64,000 nt of DNA from Massilia kyonggiensis (GCF_024756235.1 NZ_JANUGY010000005.1:62001-126000); one strand, 5' to 3'. Counted from the stretch's first letter, positions 29,776 to 38,542 are shown. Program-made: numbers and translations. The notes: generated by a model from the letters alone, not told the origin.

Positions 29776-30495
29776 TTAGAAGCGCAGGCTGGCGCCGGCG
29801 AACAGGGCGCGGGCGCGCGGCAGGCCGGTGGCGGAACCGTGCACGAGGGTTTGCCAGCCGGCCTGCAGGCGCCAGTCGCCCGTGTCGTACGCGAGCGTGG
29901 CGCGCAGGTCGGCGCGGTCCTCGTCGCCCCAGTGGTAATCGGTGCCGAACGGATGCAGCAGGCCCGCATGCAGGGCCAGCGCCACACGCTCGCCCAGCGG
30001 GACGCCGCCGTTCAGGTCGAGGTAGACCGTGCGGGTTCCGCCGTAATACCCGGGCGAATAGGATACGCGCGCGTTGACGCGGTCGTACGTCAGGCCGGCG
30101 TAGAACTCGTGGTAGTCGACCTCGTGGTTGCGCAGATAGATCGTGCGCGTGACGCCGGCATCCCACGACAGCCGCGACGTCAGCGGCAGCGCGCGCCCGC
30201 CGTAGGCGATCAGCAGGCCCTGGCCGCGGCCGTACAGGTCGATGGGCGACGCGAACGTGCCGGCATACCAGCCGTCGTCGAAGTCGTGGTCCACGCGCAG
30301 CTGCACGGCGGGATTCCGGCCCAGCGAGACGCCGCGCACCGTGTATTCGGAGACGATGGAGAGGTCGGCGCTGGTCTGGGCCATGGCGCCAGATGCCGCG
30401 AGCGCGGCAAGGCAGGATGCGAACACGCCCGCGACGGGTTTCAATGCGGCGGGCGCGGGGAAGGAAGGCTGGCGGTCGTGGCGGTGGATGGGCAT
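29776..30495 (-). CDS. TorF-like outer-membrane porin
   Basis: A 239-residue protein with a signal peptide (VAGVFASCLAALAASGAMAQ, cleavage after AMA). It then alternates beta-strand segments (DLSIVSEYTVRGVSLGRNPAVQLRVD, SYSPGYYGGTRTVYLDLNGG) and ends in ALFAGASLRF, with a C-terminal Phe as in outer-membrane beta barrels. The opening TSADLSIVSEYTVRGVS is typical of the TorF/Gcw_chp family. ATG 30495 is chosen over a TTG two codons upstream. Its start lies 55 bases inside the end of the S8 peptidase gene on the same strand, so they may be co-transcribed. Confidence 0.83.
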   Translation of the reverse strand: MPIHRHDRQPSFPAPAALKPVAGVFASCLAALAASGAMAQTSADLSIVSEYTVRGVSLGRNPAVQLRVDHDFDDGWYAGTFASPIDLYGRGQGLLIAYGGRALPLTSRLSWDAGVTRTIYLRNHEVDYHEFYAGLTYDRVNARVSYSPGYYGGTRTVYLDLNGGVPLGERVALALHAGLLHPFGTDYHWGDEDRADLRATLAYDTGDWRLQAGWQTLVHGSATGLPRARALFAGASLRF

Positions 30496-31748
30496 AGGCA
30501 AAAACAGGCTCCGGCGGCGCGCGCAACGGCCGCGCAGGCGTCTATGCTACCAGCTTGTCCGGCACCGGACGCCAGCGCGGCGGGCAGCACGCGTGGGCCG
30601 CCGTCGAGGTCGGCCCGCAATTTCGCCGGCATCGTGCCGGGACGCAGTTCCAGCACGAGCGCCGCGAGCCCCGCCACGTGGGCCGATGCGTACGAGGAGC
30701 CGGACACCATGCCCCAACGCGCGCCCGGCAGCGACGTGGGCACGTCCGTCCCCGGCGCGCGCAGCGATCCGGGCGGCGGCGCGCGCTGCGTGTCGGACGC
30801 CACCGCGATCACACCCGGATGCGATGCGGGAAAGCCGCCGTCGGGCTGCGCCGGATCGGCCGCGCCGACGAGGGTGACGCCGCGCGCGAGGGCCGCGTCG
30901 AGCAGCGCTTCCAGCAGGCGGTCGCGCGGGCCGCCGAGGCTCATGTTGATGACGCGCGCATCGCTCATCAGCGCAAAATTGATCGCCTTGCCCAGCGTGA
31001 AACTGTTGCAGCGGGCGGGCGGCCCGGCCGTTTCCCAGCACGCGCGCAGAGCCAGTAGTTTTGCGCCGGGCGCGACGCCCGCGATGCCCAGGCCATTGCC
31101 TTCGCGCGCGGCGATGATGCCGGCGACGGCCGTGCCGTGGGCTTCCGCGCCGTCCGGATACGCGTCGACGAAGTTGCGCCGCAGTTTGATCTGGCCGTCG
31201 AGGTCGGGGTGGTTGGCGTCGACCCCGCTGTCGATGACGGCCACCGTCACGCCGCGTCCCGTGCCGGCGCGGTGCAGCGCGGCCAGTTGCCACGCGTGCG
31301 CGGCGGGCTGCACGGGCAGCAGCGGGTCGCCTTCGGCCAGGCCGTGGTAGTCCTGGATGGCCTGGGCCCAGGCGACGCGCGGGTCGTGCGCGAGCGTGTC
31401 GAGCAGGCGGTCGACGGGGCCCGTGCCCGTGTCTTCCATCAGGAAGCAGTCGATGCCGATGGCGGGCATCGGCCAGTCGTCGATGACGCGCAGGCCGTAC
31501 GTGGCGGCGAGGTCGCGCGCGACGCGGCGGCGCGCGGCGCGGGTGCCGTCCTCCGTGTAGCCGCCGCCGTACGCGCCGTCGGGCCGGAAGTGCGGCGACG
31601 GCATGCGCAGCATCACCAGCACCTGCCGTGCCGCGGGCGCGGGCGTCGAGACCGGGTGCGTGGCCGCCTGCGCATCCGCGCTCGCGCGCGGCACCACGCA
31701 CGCGAATGCGATCAGGACTGTGTACAGGGCGAGCAGGGCGGCTTTCAC
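30441..31748 (-). CDS. Secreted S8 (subtilisin-like) serine peptidase
   Basis: A 435-residue exported protease. A hydrophobic signal sequence spans residues 1-25. Residues 35-130 form a prodomain-like stretch (RQVLVMLRMPSPHFRP, TYGLRVIDDWPMPAIGIDCFLM). The catalytic triad follows: Asp in VAVIDSGVDANHPDL, His in AHGTAVAGIIAA, Ser in SGSSYASAHVAGLAAL. It starts at GTG 31748, overlapping the anti-sigma stop (GTGA). It is the third gene of a sigma/anti-sigma/protease operon. Mature activity would be periplasmic or extracellular. Confidence 0.88.
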   Translation of the reverse strand: MKAALLALYTVLIAFACVVPRASADAQAATHPVSTPAPAARQVLVMLRMPSPHFRPDGAYGGGYTEDGTRAARRRVARDLAATYGLRVIDDWPMPAIGIDCFLMEDTGTGPVDRLLDTLAHDPRVAWAQAIQDYHGLAEGDPLLPVQPAAHAWQLAALHRAGTGRGVTVAVIDSGVDANHPDLDGQIKLRRNFVDAYPDGAEAHGTAVAGIIAAREGNGLGIAGVAPGAKLLALRACWETAGPPARCNSFTLGKAINFALMSDARVINMSLGGPRDRLLEALLDAALARGVTLVGAADPAQPDGGFPASHPGVIAVASDTQRAPPPGSLRAPGTDVPTSLPGARWGMVSGSSYASAHVAGLAALVLELRPGTMPAKLRADLDGGPRVLPAALASGAGQAGSIDACAAVARAAGACFCLCPSTATTASLPSPRPPH

Positions 31749-32377
31749 GGCTGCCTGTCCACGATGAGCGGTTCGGCCAGGGTCACGGCCGGTTCCGCGC
31801 GCAGCCGGGCCAGCACGGGGTCGATCCGGCCGTCCGCGCCGACCAGCCACGCATCCGTGACGGTGGGCCCGCCGACGATGCGCGCACCGCTGGCGCGCAC
31901 GATGCGGCGCAGCTCCGCTTCCGGCGTGTCGGGCCGGAAGGTCACGACGACGCGCGCCATGCCGTTCGCGCCGGCGGCGCCGAGGACGCGGTAGCTGTCC
32001 GGCTGCGCGGCAGGGCGGGCCAGCAGCGCGGCCAGCACCGCGATCGCGCAGAATTGAAAGGCGACGGCCGCGCGCAGCCAGGTGCCGTCGTTGGCGGCCA
32101 TGCGATTGCGCCAGCGTTGCAGCAGGCCTGTCTTGTCCTGCGGCGGCGTGGCATCCAGTTGCGGCATCAGCCGGGCCAGCGCGCGGTCCGGATCGAAGTC
32201 CAGGTCCGGGCCCGGCCCGGCCGCATGCACGGTGCGCAGCAGGGCGAGGTCGGCGCGGCAGAGCGCGCAGCTTTCCACGTGCGCCTGCACGCGTTCCCGT
32301 TCGGCGCCGGCCAGGGTGCCGTTGGCGAGCCAGGGCAGGACGTCCTGGGCCTCGAGGTGATCGGTGGACGGATTCAT
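31745..32377 (-). CDS. Zinc-finger anti-sigma factor with a prodomain-like C-terminus
   Basis: A 210-residue inner-membrane protein. Residues 1-45 hold an anti-sigma zinc finger (VQAHVESCALCRADL, the HxxxCxxC motif). A membrane segment follows at about 103-121 (AVAFQFCAIAVLAALLA). The exported C-terminal part (about 130-210, ARVVVTFRPDTPEAELRRIVRASGARIVGGP, then ARLRAEPAVTLAEPL) resembles the inhibitor-I9 prodomain of S8 peptidases. The start overlaps the sigma stop (ATGA) and the end overlaps the S8 gene. Confidence 0.85.
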   Translation of the reverse strand: MNPSTDHLEAQDVLPWLANGTLAGAERERVQAHVESCALCRADLALLRTVHAAGPGPDLDFDPDRALARLMPQLDATPPQDKTGLLQRWRNRMAANDGTWLRAAVAFQFCAIAVLAALLARPAAQPDSYRVLGAAGANGMARVVVTFRPDTPEAELRRIVRASGARIVGGPTVTDAWLVGADGRIDPVLARLRAEPAVTLAEPLIVDRQP

Positions 32378-32943
32378 GGCCGGATCTCCAGCTGGTCTTC
32401 CAGCAGCGTTGCCAGGCGGCGGCGCGCGTGGAACAGGCGCGTTTTGACGGTGTTGACGGGACATTCCATGATTTCTGCGATTTCTGCGTAGCCCATGTCG
32501 TGATAAAAGGTCAGCTGGAACGCGGCCCGCTGCGCCAGCGGCAACGCGGCGAGGGCGGCGTCGACGGCGTGCGCGAGGCGCTGCTGCTCGAAGCGCCAGT
32601 CGGGCCGGCCCGCGTCGTCCGCGGCGCACTCGTCGGCCGGGGCGTCCAGCGGCTCGTCGAGGGCGTGCAGGGCCTTGCAGGCCTTGCGGTAGGCGATCGC
32701 GAACACCCAGGTCGACACCTTGCAGCTGCCGTCGAACGTGGCGGCTTTCTGCCAGACGACGAGCAGGGTGTCGTTGACGATTTCCTCGATCAGCGGCACG
32801 CTGCGCGTCATCCGTTGCAGGAAGCGCGCCAGGCGCGGAAAATACGCGCGGTACAGCAGCTCGAAGGCGCGCCGGTCCCCGGCCGCGACCCGACCCACCA
32901 GGCTGGCCTCGTTCCCGGCCGCTCCTTCAAGTTTTCCGTCCAC
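32374..32943 (-). CDS. ECF-type RNA polymerase sigma factor
   Basis: A protein of about 189 residues. Region 2 is FELLYRAYFPRLARFLQRMTRSVPLIEEIVNDTLLVVWQKAATFDG with STWVFAIAYRKACK. Region 4 is ALPLAQRAAFQLTFYHDMGYAEIAEIMECPVNTVKTRLFHARRRL. GTG 32943 is preferred; the longer frame begins at TTG 32991 and lacks a clear ribosome site. The next two genes encode its likely membrane anti-sigma factor and an S8 protease, all overlapping by four bases. Confidence 0.92.
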   Translation of the reverse strand: MDGKLEGAAGNEASLVGRVAAGDRRAFELLYRAYFPRLARFLQRMTRSVPLIEEIVNDTLLVVWQKAATFDGSCKVSTWVFAIAYRKACKALHALDEPLDAPADECAADDAGRPDWRFEQQRLAHAVDAALAALPLAQRAAFQLTFYHDMGYAEIAEIMECPVNTVKTRLFHARRRLATLLEDQLEIRP

Positions 32944-33056
32944 GCATGCGCTCTCTGCTGTTTTGCGGTGAATACCCGCCGACCGCGCCAAGGTTCATGC
33001 GTTCCGCAAATATTTTTTGCCGCACGTGATTTTTACACGGATCGCAGCCGGCGCGT

Positions 33057-33995
33057 TCAGCGATTGACCACCACCTTGGCCGCGGCCGTCACCTGGTCGC
33101 GCAACCACTTGTGCTCGGGCGACTGGTGCACGCGCTGGTGCCATAGTTGATAAAATCGCATCGGCGGGAACTTGATCGGCACCGTGAAATTTTTCAGCGG
33201 CAATGTCTTTTCGTAGAAGCGGATGAACTGGCGGCCCGTCGTCAGCACGAGGTCCGTCTGCGTGAGCATGTACGGGATCAGGCCGAAATAGGGCGATTCG
33301 ACGGCCACCTTGCGGTGCAGGCCTTGCCGCTCGAGGAAGGCGTCGATCACGCCGTGGTAGCCGGGCAGCATGGCCGTGGGCGCGATGTGGGGCAGCGTGA
33401 GGTAGTCCTCGACTGTCATCGCGTCGGACGCCGTGCGCTTGGCATAGGCACTGTCGGCACGCATCGTGCAGATGATCGGGTCTTCGAACAGTTTCGAGAT
33501 GTGCAGGTGCGACGGGGGCTCGTCCCAGTTGGCGATGACGAGGTCCATCTCGCCGTCCGACAGCATGCGCAGGTAGTCCGTGCCCGGGCCCAGGTGGTGG
33601 ATCGTCACGCGGCTGTTCGGCGCGCCGCGCCGGATCGATGCGACGACGCCCGGCAGGAATTGCGTGTCGAGGTAGTCGGGGGCGGCGATGTGGAACGTGC
33701 GGTCGGCCTGTTCCGGCACGAACGGCGTCTTGCGAACGAACAGGCTCTCCGTCTCGTCGAGGATGCGCTTGGCCGGCTTGAGCAGGCTTTCGCCGTGCTG
33801 GGTCGGCACCATGCCGCGCGCGCCGCGCACGAGCAGCGGATCGCCCGTCAGCTCGCGCAGCTTGCGCAGCGAGGCGGAAATCGACGGCTGCGGCTGGTTC
33901 AGCTTGAGGGCAACGCGCGAGACGTTCTTCTCGACGAGCAGCAGGTAGAGGATGCGGATCAGGTGCAGGTCGAGGTGCTGGGGCAGGCTGGACAT
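33057..33995 (-). CDS. LysR-family regulator, divergent from puuD
   Basis: A 312-residue LysR protein. The HTH is at residues 10-65 (LIRILYLLLVEKNVSRVALKLNQPQPSISASLRKLRELTGDPLLVRGARGMVPT) and the effector domain at 90-300 (TFHIAAPDYLDTQFLPGVVASIRRGAPNSRVTIHHL). It is divergently transcribed from the urate hydroxylase across 118 bases, so a role in purine catabolism is likely by position. The effector, perhaps urate or a downstream product, is not known. Confidence 0.92.
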   Translation of the reverse strand: MSSLPQHLDLHLIRILYLLLVEKNVSRVALKLNQPQPSISASLRKLRELTGDPLLVRGARGMVPTQHGESLLKPAKRILDETESLFVRKTPFVPEQADRTFHIAAPDYLDTQFLPGVVASIRRGAPNSRVTIHHLGPGTDYLRMLSDGEMDLVIANWDEPPSHLHISKLFEDPIICTMRADSAYAKRTASDAMTVEDYLTLPHIAPTAMLPGYHGVIDAFLERQGLHRKVAVESPYFGLIPYMLTQTDLVLTTGRQFIRFYEKTLPLKNFTVPIKFPPMRFYQLWHQRVHQSPEHKWLRDQVTAAAKVVVNR

Positions 33996-34018
33996 GGGGG
34001 ATTTTTTATAGGATTGTT

Positions 34019-34046
34019 ATATACGTAGTCTGATTTTAAATATACG
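34019..34046. promoter_or_regulatory. ATATACG direct repeats between lysR and puuD
   Basis: Two ATATACG copies begin exactly 21 bases apart, two helical turns, in the AT-rich divergent intergenic region. They could form the LysR recognition and activation sites. No conventional promoter can be fixed with confidence. Confidence 0.35.
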
Positions 34047-34113
34047 ATATTTTTCATGTTCTAGAAACTATATCGACGGCGGTGTCGCCTGCCGGTCACG
34101 CTGAGGAGCCCCG

Positions 34114-35316
34114 ATGGACTACCTGGTCCCGTACGTACTCGAATGGATGAACATGCTGGTGCGCTGGCTGCACGTCATCACCGGCATCGCGTGGATCGGC
34201 GCGTCGTTCTATTTCGTCTGGCTGGACAATTCGCTGCGCCCGCCGGCGGCGGGTTCCGATCTCGCGAACAAGGGCGTGGCGGGCGAGCTGTGGGCCGTGC
34301 ACGGCGGCGGCTTCTACAATCCGCAGAAATACCTCGTCGCGCCGGCCGAGCTGCCGGCGGAACTGCACTGGTTCAAATGGGAAGCGTATTCGACGTGGCT
34401 GTCGGGCTTTGCGCTGCTCGTCATCGTGTACTGGCTGAATGCGCAGGCGATGATGGTGGACCGCAGCGTGGCGGACCTCACGAGCGGGCAGGCCATCGGC
34501 CTCGGGCTCGGAAGCCTCGTCGCGGGCTGGGGCGTGTACGACCTGCTGTGCCGTTCGAAGCTGGGCAAGCACGATCTCGCGTTCGGCGTCGTGGTGTTCG
34601 CGCTGCTGGTCGGCACGGCCTGGGTGCTCACGCACTTCCTCAGCGGCCGCGCGGCGTACATCCACGTGGGCGCGATGATCGGTACGATCATGGTTGCGAA
34701 CGTGGCGATAGTGATCATCCCCGGCCAGCGCAAGATGGTGGCGGCGATGCGGGCCGGCCGGAAGCCGGATCCCGTCTACGGCATCCGCGGCAAGCAGCGC
34801 AGCGTCCACAACAACTATTTCACGTTGCCGGTGCTGTTCATCATGATCAGCAACCACTTCGCGATGACCTACCGCCACCCGCACGCGTGGGCCGTGCTGG
34901 GCACGATCATGGCGGCCGGCGTGTTCATCCGCCACTTCTTCAACCTGCGCCACAAGGGCCGCGTGGAGTGGATCTATCCGGCGATCGGCGTGGCGCTGCT
35001 GCTGGGGCTCGCGGTGGTATTGGCGCCGCCGCGGCCAAGCGTGTCGGCGGGAGCGGTGCCGTTTGCGCGGGTGGAGACGATCCTGCGCGCGCGCTGCGTG
35101 TCGTGCCACGCGGCGCATCCGACGCAGCCCGGGTTCGCGAGCGCGCCGGCCGGCGTGATGCTGGACGACGCGCACGGCATCGCGCAGAACGCGCCCCGCA
35201 TCTACCAGCAGGCCGTGCAGCTCAAGGCGATGCCGCTCGCGAACATGACCAATATGACGGAGGCGGAACGCGCCGAACTGGGCGCGTGGTTCGAGGCAGG
35301 GGCGAAGACGAACTAA
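34114..35316 (+). CDS. puuD: Urate hydroxylase (membrane urate oxidase with cytochrome c domain)
   Basis: A 400-residue PuuD. The N-terminal urate oxidase membrane domain begins MDYLVPYVLEWMNMLVRWLHVITGIAWIGASFYFVWLD and has about eight hydrophobic segments. The C-terminal periplasmic cytochrome c domain carries the haem motif CVSCH near residue 329. The enzyme oxidises urate to 5-hydroxyisourate and passes electrons to the respiratory chain instead of making peroxide. TGAGGAG precedes ATG. The stop is directly abutted to that of the S9 peptidase gene. Confidence 0.95.
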   Translation: MDYLVPYVLEWMNMLVRWLHVITGIAWIGASFYFVWLDNSLRPPAAGSDLANKGVAGELWAVHGGGFYNPQKYLVAPAELPAELHWFKWEAYSTWLSGFALLVIVYWLNAQAMMVDRSVADLTSGQAIGLGLGSLVAGWGVYDLLCRSKLGKHDLAFGVVVFALLVGTAWVLTHFLSGRAAYIHVGAMIGTIMVANVAIVIIPGQRKMVAAMRAGRKPDPVYGIRGKQRSVHNNYFTLPVLFIMISNHFAMTYRHPHAWAVLGTIMAAGVFIRHFFNLRHKGRVEWIYPAIGVALLLGLAVVLAPPRPSVSAGAVPFARVETILRARCVSCHAAHPTQPGFASAPAGVMLDDAHGIAQNAPRIYQQAVQLKAMPLANMTNMTEAERAELGAWFEAGAKTN

Positions 35317-37683
35317 TTACTGCTTCAAGGTCCGCTCGAACAGCTGGTAGATGCGCCGATACTCGTCATACCAGGCCTCCGGCTGCACGAACGAATGCCG
35401 CTCCAGCGGATACGGCGCCAGTTCCCAGTGGTCCTTCTTCAGTTCGATCAGCCGCTGGGCCATGCGCACGGAGTCCTGGAAGAACACGTTATCGTCGATC
35501 ATGCCGTGCGCGATCAGCAGGTGGCCCTTCAGGTTCTGCGCGTACTCGATCGGCGACGACGTTTTATAGGCCTCCGGATCCAGGTCCGGCGTATTCAGGA
35601 TATTGGCCGTGTACTCGTGGTTGTACGTGGTCCAGTCGGTCACGGGACGCAGTGCGGCGCCGGCCTTGAAGACATCTGGCGCGCGCAGCATGCCCATCAG
35701 GGTCATGAAGCCGCCGTAGCTGCCGCCGTAGATGCCCACGCGGGCTGCGTCGCCCTGCTGGTTCGCGATCATCCAGTTCACGCCGTCCAGGTAATCGTCC
35801 AGTTCCGGATGGCCCATCTGGCGGTAGATCGCCGTGCGCCATTTGACGCCATAGCCCTTCGACGCGCGGTAGTCCATGTCGAGGACGACGTAGCCGTTCT
35901 GCACGAGCAGGTTGTGGAACATCTGCTCGCGGAAGTACGGCGTGTAGCGCTGCGTGACGTTCTGCAGATAGCCCGCGCCGTGCACGAACATCACCACCGG
36001 ATATTTTTTACCCGGCTCGAGCTGCGCGGGGCGGTACAGCTTGGCCCAGATCGGATCGGCGCCGTGCGTCGACGGGATCGTGACGAACTGCGGCTGGATC
36101 CACGCGCGCGCCTTGAAGTCCGGCGTGCGCGTGTCCGTCAGCCTGACGGCTTCGCCGCCGTGCGACGGCACCGTCGCGAGCTGCGCCGGCAGGTAAGGGC
36201 CGGAATAGTGCACGAGCAGCTTGTTCTGGTCCGGCGACAGCCGGAAGTCCTGCACGCCCGCAAGGCTGCTGACTTCGCGGGTGGCTCCATCTTTCGCGTC
36301 GACGGCACAGACTTCGTACGTGTGCGGCGCCTTGCGGTTGCACAGCAGCCAGGCGGTGCGGCCATCCGCCGACCACGCGACGTCGCCCGCTTCCCAATGT
36401 CCCTGCGTGAGCGCGCGCGTGCGGCCGGCCGCGTCGCGCACGTACAGGTGCGCGTAGCCGCTTTCTTCCGACAGGTACCACAGGGTCGAGCCGTCCGGCA
36501 GCCAGCCGAATTCATTGTTGTCGTAGTTGACCCACGCTTCGTCCGTCAGGCGGTGCACGGGCTGGAGCGCCGCGCGGGGCAGGTCCACGGTGGCGATCCA
36601 GCGGTCCTTGTTGTCGACGGCGCGGAACATGACGGCCACGTTGGCGCCGTTCTGGCTCCACGTGATCGCCTCGCCGTCGAAGCCGATCATCACCGGGCGG
36701 TTGCCCTTGAGCGGGTCGAGCTTGTGCTCCGCGCGCAGTTTGGCGAGCGGGTCGACCGCGATGCCGGGCAGGGCGTCCAGCGACAAATCCTTCACGTCGC
36801 GCGTCGCGAGGTTCACGAGTTTCAGGCCATGGCCGGCCGGGTTGTTGCGGCCCACGCGCGTGCGCTCTTCCGAGAATTCCTCGTAGCCGCTTTCCGTCAC
36901 GTAGCGGGGCATCTTGCCGGCGCGGCCCTTGTCCGCGTTCTTCGGGCCCGTGACGACGAGCAGCCAGCGGCCGTCCGGCGACAGCGCGCTGTTGACGATC
37001 GCGACCTTGTCGCCCAGGTAGATGGGCGAGGGCGCGCGGGTCGGGTCCGCGCGGCGCAGTTCCTCGGCCTGCGCGCGGGTCGCATCGCGCTCGTCCTTCT
37101 GGCGCTTGAGGATCGTCGAGAGACGCAGCTGCATGTCGCGCAGCGCGTCGGCTTCCGTCACGTTCGGATCCTTCGCCGCGCGCGGCAGGGCGACGGGGCC
37201 GGCCACGCGGTCGTTGCGGTCCCACGCGAACCAGTCGTCGCCGACGCGGTACTGCACGCCGCGCTCGTCGGCCGTGTACTGGACGGCCTGGATCGTCACG
37301 CCGTTGCCGCGCGTGATCTGCACGAGGGCGCCCGATTTGAGGTCGCGTTCGAACAGGTCGCCGTTGCGCACGACGATGGCGCGGGTGCGGGCGCGGTTGT
37401 ACAGCATTTCCGGGCTGTCCAGCTTTGCCTGTTCGGCATCCGTCACCTGCGCCGCGGTGCCGGCTTTAGTCGCGTTCACGCGGTACGTGTCCCGGAGGGG
37501 CGAGCCGGCGCGCTTCTGTTTATAGATGACCTGCTTGCCGTCCCAGTTCCACCACGCCGCTTCCACGGGAGGACCGATCCAGTCGGGGTTGGCCATGGCC
37601 TGGTCGAGGGTCACGGGCGTGGAGGCGGCGGCGGGGAGCGCCAGCAGTGCGGCGAGAACGGTAAGGACAGGGAGTCGCATCAT
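35317..37683 (-). CDS. S9 family prolyl oligopeptidase/dipeptidyl-peptidase IV-like enzyme
   Basis: A 788-residue exported peptidase. The signal peptide is MMRLPVLTVLAALLALPAAA. Residues 40-520 form a beta-propeller typical of DPP IV (repeats such as WLPDGSTLWYLSEESGYAHLYVRD). The C-terminal alpha/beta hydrolase has the nucleophile in GIYGGSYGGFMT, Asp in HGMIDDNVFFQDS and His in LERHSFVQ. It is predicted to be periplasmic and to cleave short peptides after Pro or Ala. The longer frame starts at a TTG and was not used; ATG 37680 is an equal alternative. Confidence 0.93.
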   Translation of the reverse strand: MMRLPVLTVLAALLALPAAASTPVTLDQAMANPDWIGPPVEAAWWNWDGKQVIYKQKRAGSPLRDTYRVNATKAGTAAQVTDAEQAKLDSPEMLYNRARTRAIVVRNGDLFERDLKSGALVQITRGNGVTIQAVQYTADERGVQYRVGDDWFAWDRNDRVAGPVALPRAAKDPNVTEADALRDMQLRLSTILKRQKDERDATRAQAEELRRADPTRAPSPIYLGDKVAIVNSALSPDGRWLLVVTGPKNADKGRAGKMPRYVTESGYEEFSEERTRVGRNNPAGHGLKLVNLATRDVKDLSLDALPGIAVDPLAKLRAEHKLDPLKGNRPVMIGFDGEAITWSQNGANVAVMFRAVDNKDRWIATVDLPRAALQPVHRLTDEAWVNYDNNEFGWLPDGSTLWYLSEESGYAHLYVRDAAGRTRALTQGHWEAGDVAWSADGRTAWLLCNRKAPHTYEVCAVDAKDGATREVSSLAGVQDFRLSPDQNKLLVHYSGPYLPAQLATVPSHGGEAVRLTDTRTPDFKARAWIQPQFVTIPSTHGADPIWAKLYRPAQLEPGKKYPVVMFVHGAGYLQNVTQRYTPYFREQMFHNLLVQNGYVVLDMDYRASKGYGVKWRTAIYRQMGHPELDDYLDGVNWMIANQQGDAARVGIYGGSYGGFMTLMGMLRAPDVFKAGAALRPVTDWTTYNHEYTANILNTPDLDPEAYKTSSPIEYAQNLKGHLLIAHGMIDDNVFFQDSVRMAQRLIELKKDHWELAPYPLERHSFVQPEAWYDEYRRIYQLFERTLKQ

Positions 37684-37840
37684 CAGTCGGGTGGATAAAT
37701 GAAGAACAAGAATGCTTTTCTTGGTGAGAAATTGCAAAAAAGCATTCTAGCTCAGCCGACTATGGTGCTGTGCGGATTCGCTGGCGGGAGTGGCGCGCGT
37801 GCGTAAGTACGGCACCGAACATAAGCGATATTGCGGCGCA
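37684..37840. other. Intergenic region upstream of the S9 peptidase
   Basis: The stretch carries the AT-rich upstream region of the S9 peptidase and no convincing gene. Together with the terminator to its right it separates the peptidase from the two small genes beyond. Confidence 0.4.
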
Positions 37841-37871
37841 CAAAAGACAACGCCCGGCCAATGCCGGGCGT
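37841..37871 (-). terminator. Intrinsic terminator of the small-gene operon
   Basis: On the minus strand a perfect 9-bp stem (ACGCCCGGC / GCCGGGCGT) with a four-base loop is followed by TGTCTTTTG. It lies 27 bases beyond the stop of the 56-residue gene. Confidence 0.75.
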
Positions 37872-37897
37872 GTGGAGACGATGTGGTCAGCTTGACG

Positions 37898-38068
37898 TTA
37901 CGCGGTTGCTTTCGGCTTCGCGTATTCGCCCATCCACAGTTCGGTCGGCTCTTGCGCCAGCCACAGTTCGGACGGGGCGGTCAGCGACGGGTTGCGCACG
38001 AACATCACGATGCGGGTGACGACGGCGGCTGCGGCGATGGCGACGGTAACGTATTCGATCGGGGTCAT
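37898..38068 (-). CDS. Small membrane protein, 56 residues
   Basis: Translation from ATG 38068 gives MTPIEYVTVAIAAAAVVTRI at the start, VMFVRNPSLTAPSELWLAQE in the middle and PTELWMGEYAKPKATA at the end. Residues 6-24 form one membrane helix; the tail is soluble and has two ELW motifs (ELWLAQEP, ELWMGEYA). AAGGA lies about nine bases before ATG. It follows the 86-residue gene by 16 bases and ends shortly before a strong terminator, so it looks like a real gene. I do not recognise it. Confidence 0.68.
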   Translation of the reverse strand: MTPIEYVTVAIAAAAVVTRIVMFVRNPSLTAPSELWLAQEPTELWMGEYAKPKATA

Positions 38069-38084
38069 GTTATTTATCCTTGGC

Positions 38085-38345
38085 TTATTGATTGTTCGGC
38101 GTTTCGCGGACAGCTTCCGGCGCCAGCGCGGCTGCGCAGAACGGGCCGAGGATGATGATGCCGGCCTGCTGCTGCATCTTGCGGCGGGCGAGGGCGCCGC
38201 TGCCCGGCTGGGCGGCGTCCGGGACGATCAGGCCGCCGTGCGCTTCATACAGTTCGATCGCGAACTTGCGGATCTTGCCCAGGGTGTCGGCAATATGCTG
38301 GCGCAGAGTCTTGTTCTGTGCCTGGTTGATCGTTGCGGTGTTCAT
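38085..38345 (-). CDS. Hypothetical small protein, 86 residues
   Basis: The protein starts MNTATINQAQNKTLRQHIAD, has a charged helical half (GKIRKFAIELYEAHGG) and then a hydrophobic stretch (AGIIILGPFCAAALA, about residues 62-76) that may insert in or associate with a membrane. GGAG sits six bases before ATG 38345. It is divergent from nasT and probably co-transcribed with the 56-residue gene. No family is recognised; a link to nitrogen metabolism rests only on location. Confidence 0.65.
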   Translation of the reverse strand: MNTATINQAQNKTLRQHIADTLGKIRKFAIELYEAHGGLIVPDAAQPGSGALARRKMQQQAGIIILGPFCAAALAPEAVRETPNNQ

Positions 38346-38514
38346 GGTCATCTCCGGTGAGAAATCTGTCGTGTTGCGATGCAGTATAGGGACAATCGCG
38401 TCATAAATGAACTTTTGATTTGTGATGCTTCCCATGCGTTTCATGAATATTTTCTGCGTGACAACTAATGTTGATTCGCACTCTAGCCATAGCGAACATG
38501 AATATCTGTACGGC

Positions 38515-38530
38515 TGGCCCGGAACTTGCA
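38515..38530 (+). promoter_or_regulatory. Sigma-54 promoter match before nasT
   Basis: TGGCCCG-GAAC-TTGCA matches TGGCACG-N4-TTGCW with one mismatch and exact spacing. Counting from the -12 C, transcription would begin at about 38541, two bases before the nasT ATG. The message would then be leaderless. Confidence 0.6.
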
Positions 38531-38542
38531 TATTCAAAGGGC

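Noticed and set aside
29839..31350. 503-residue plus-strand frame over the porin and S8 peptidase genes
   Set aside because: It is antisense to genes with a signal peptide and a complete catalytic triad; its own composition is Ala/Arg/Pro-rich without motifs.
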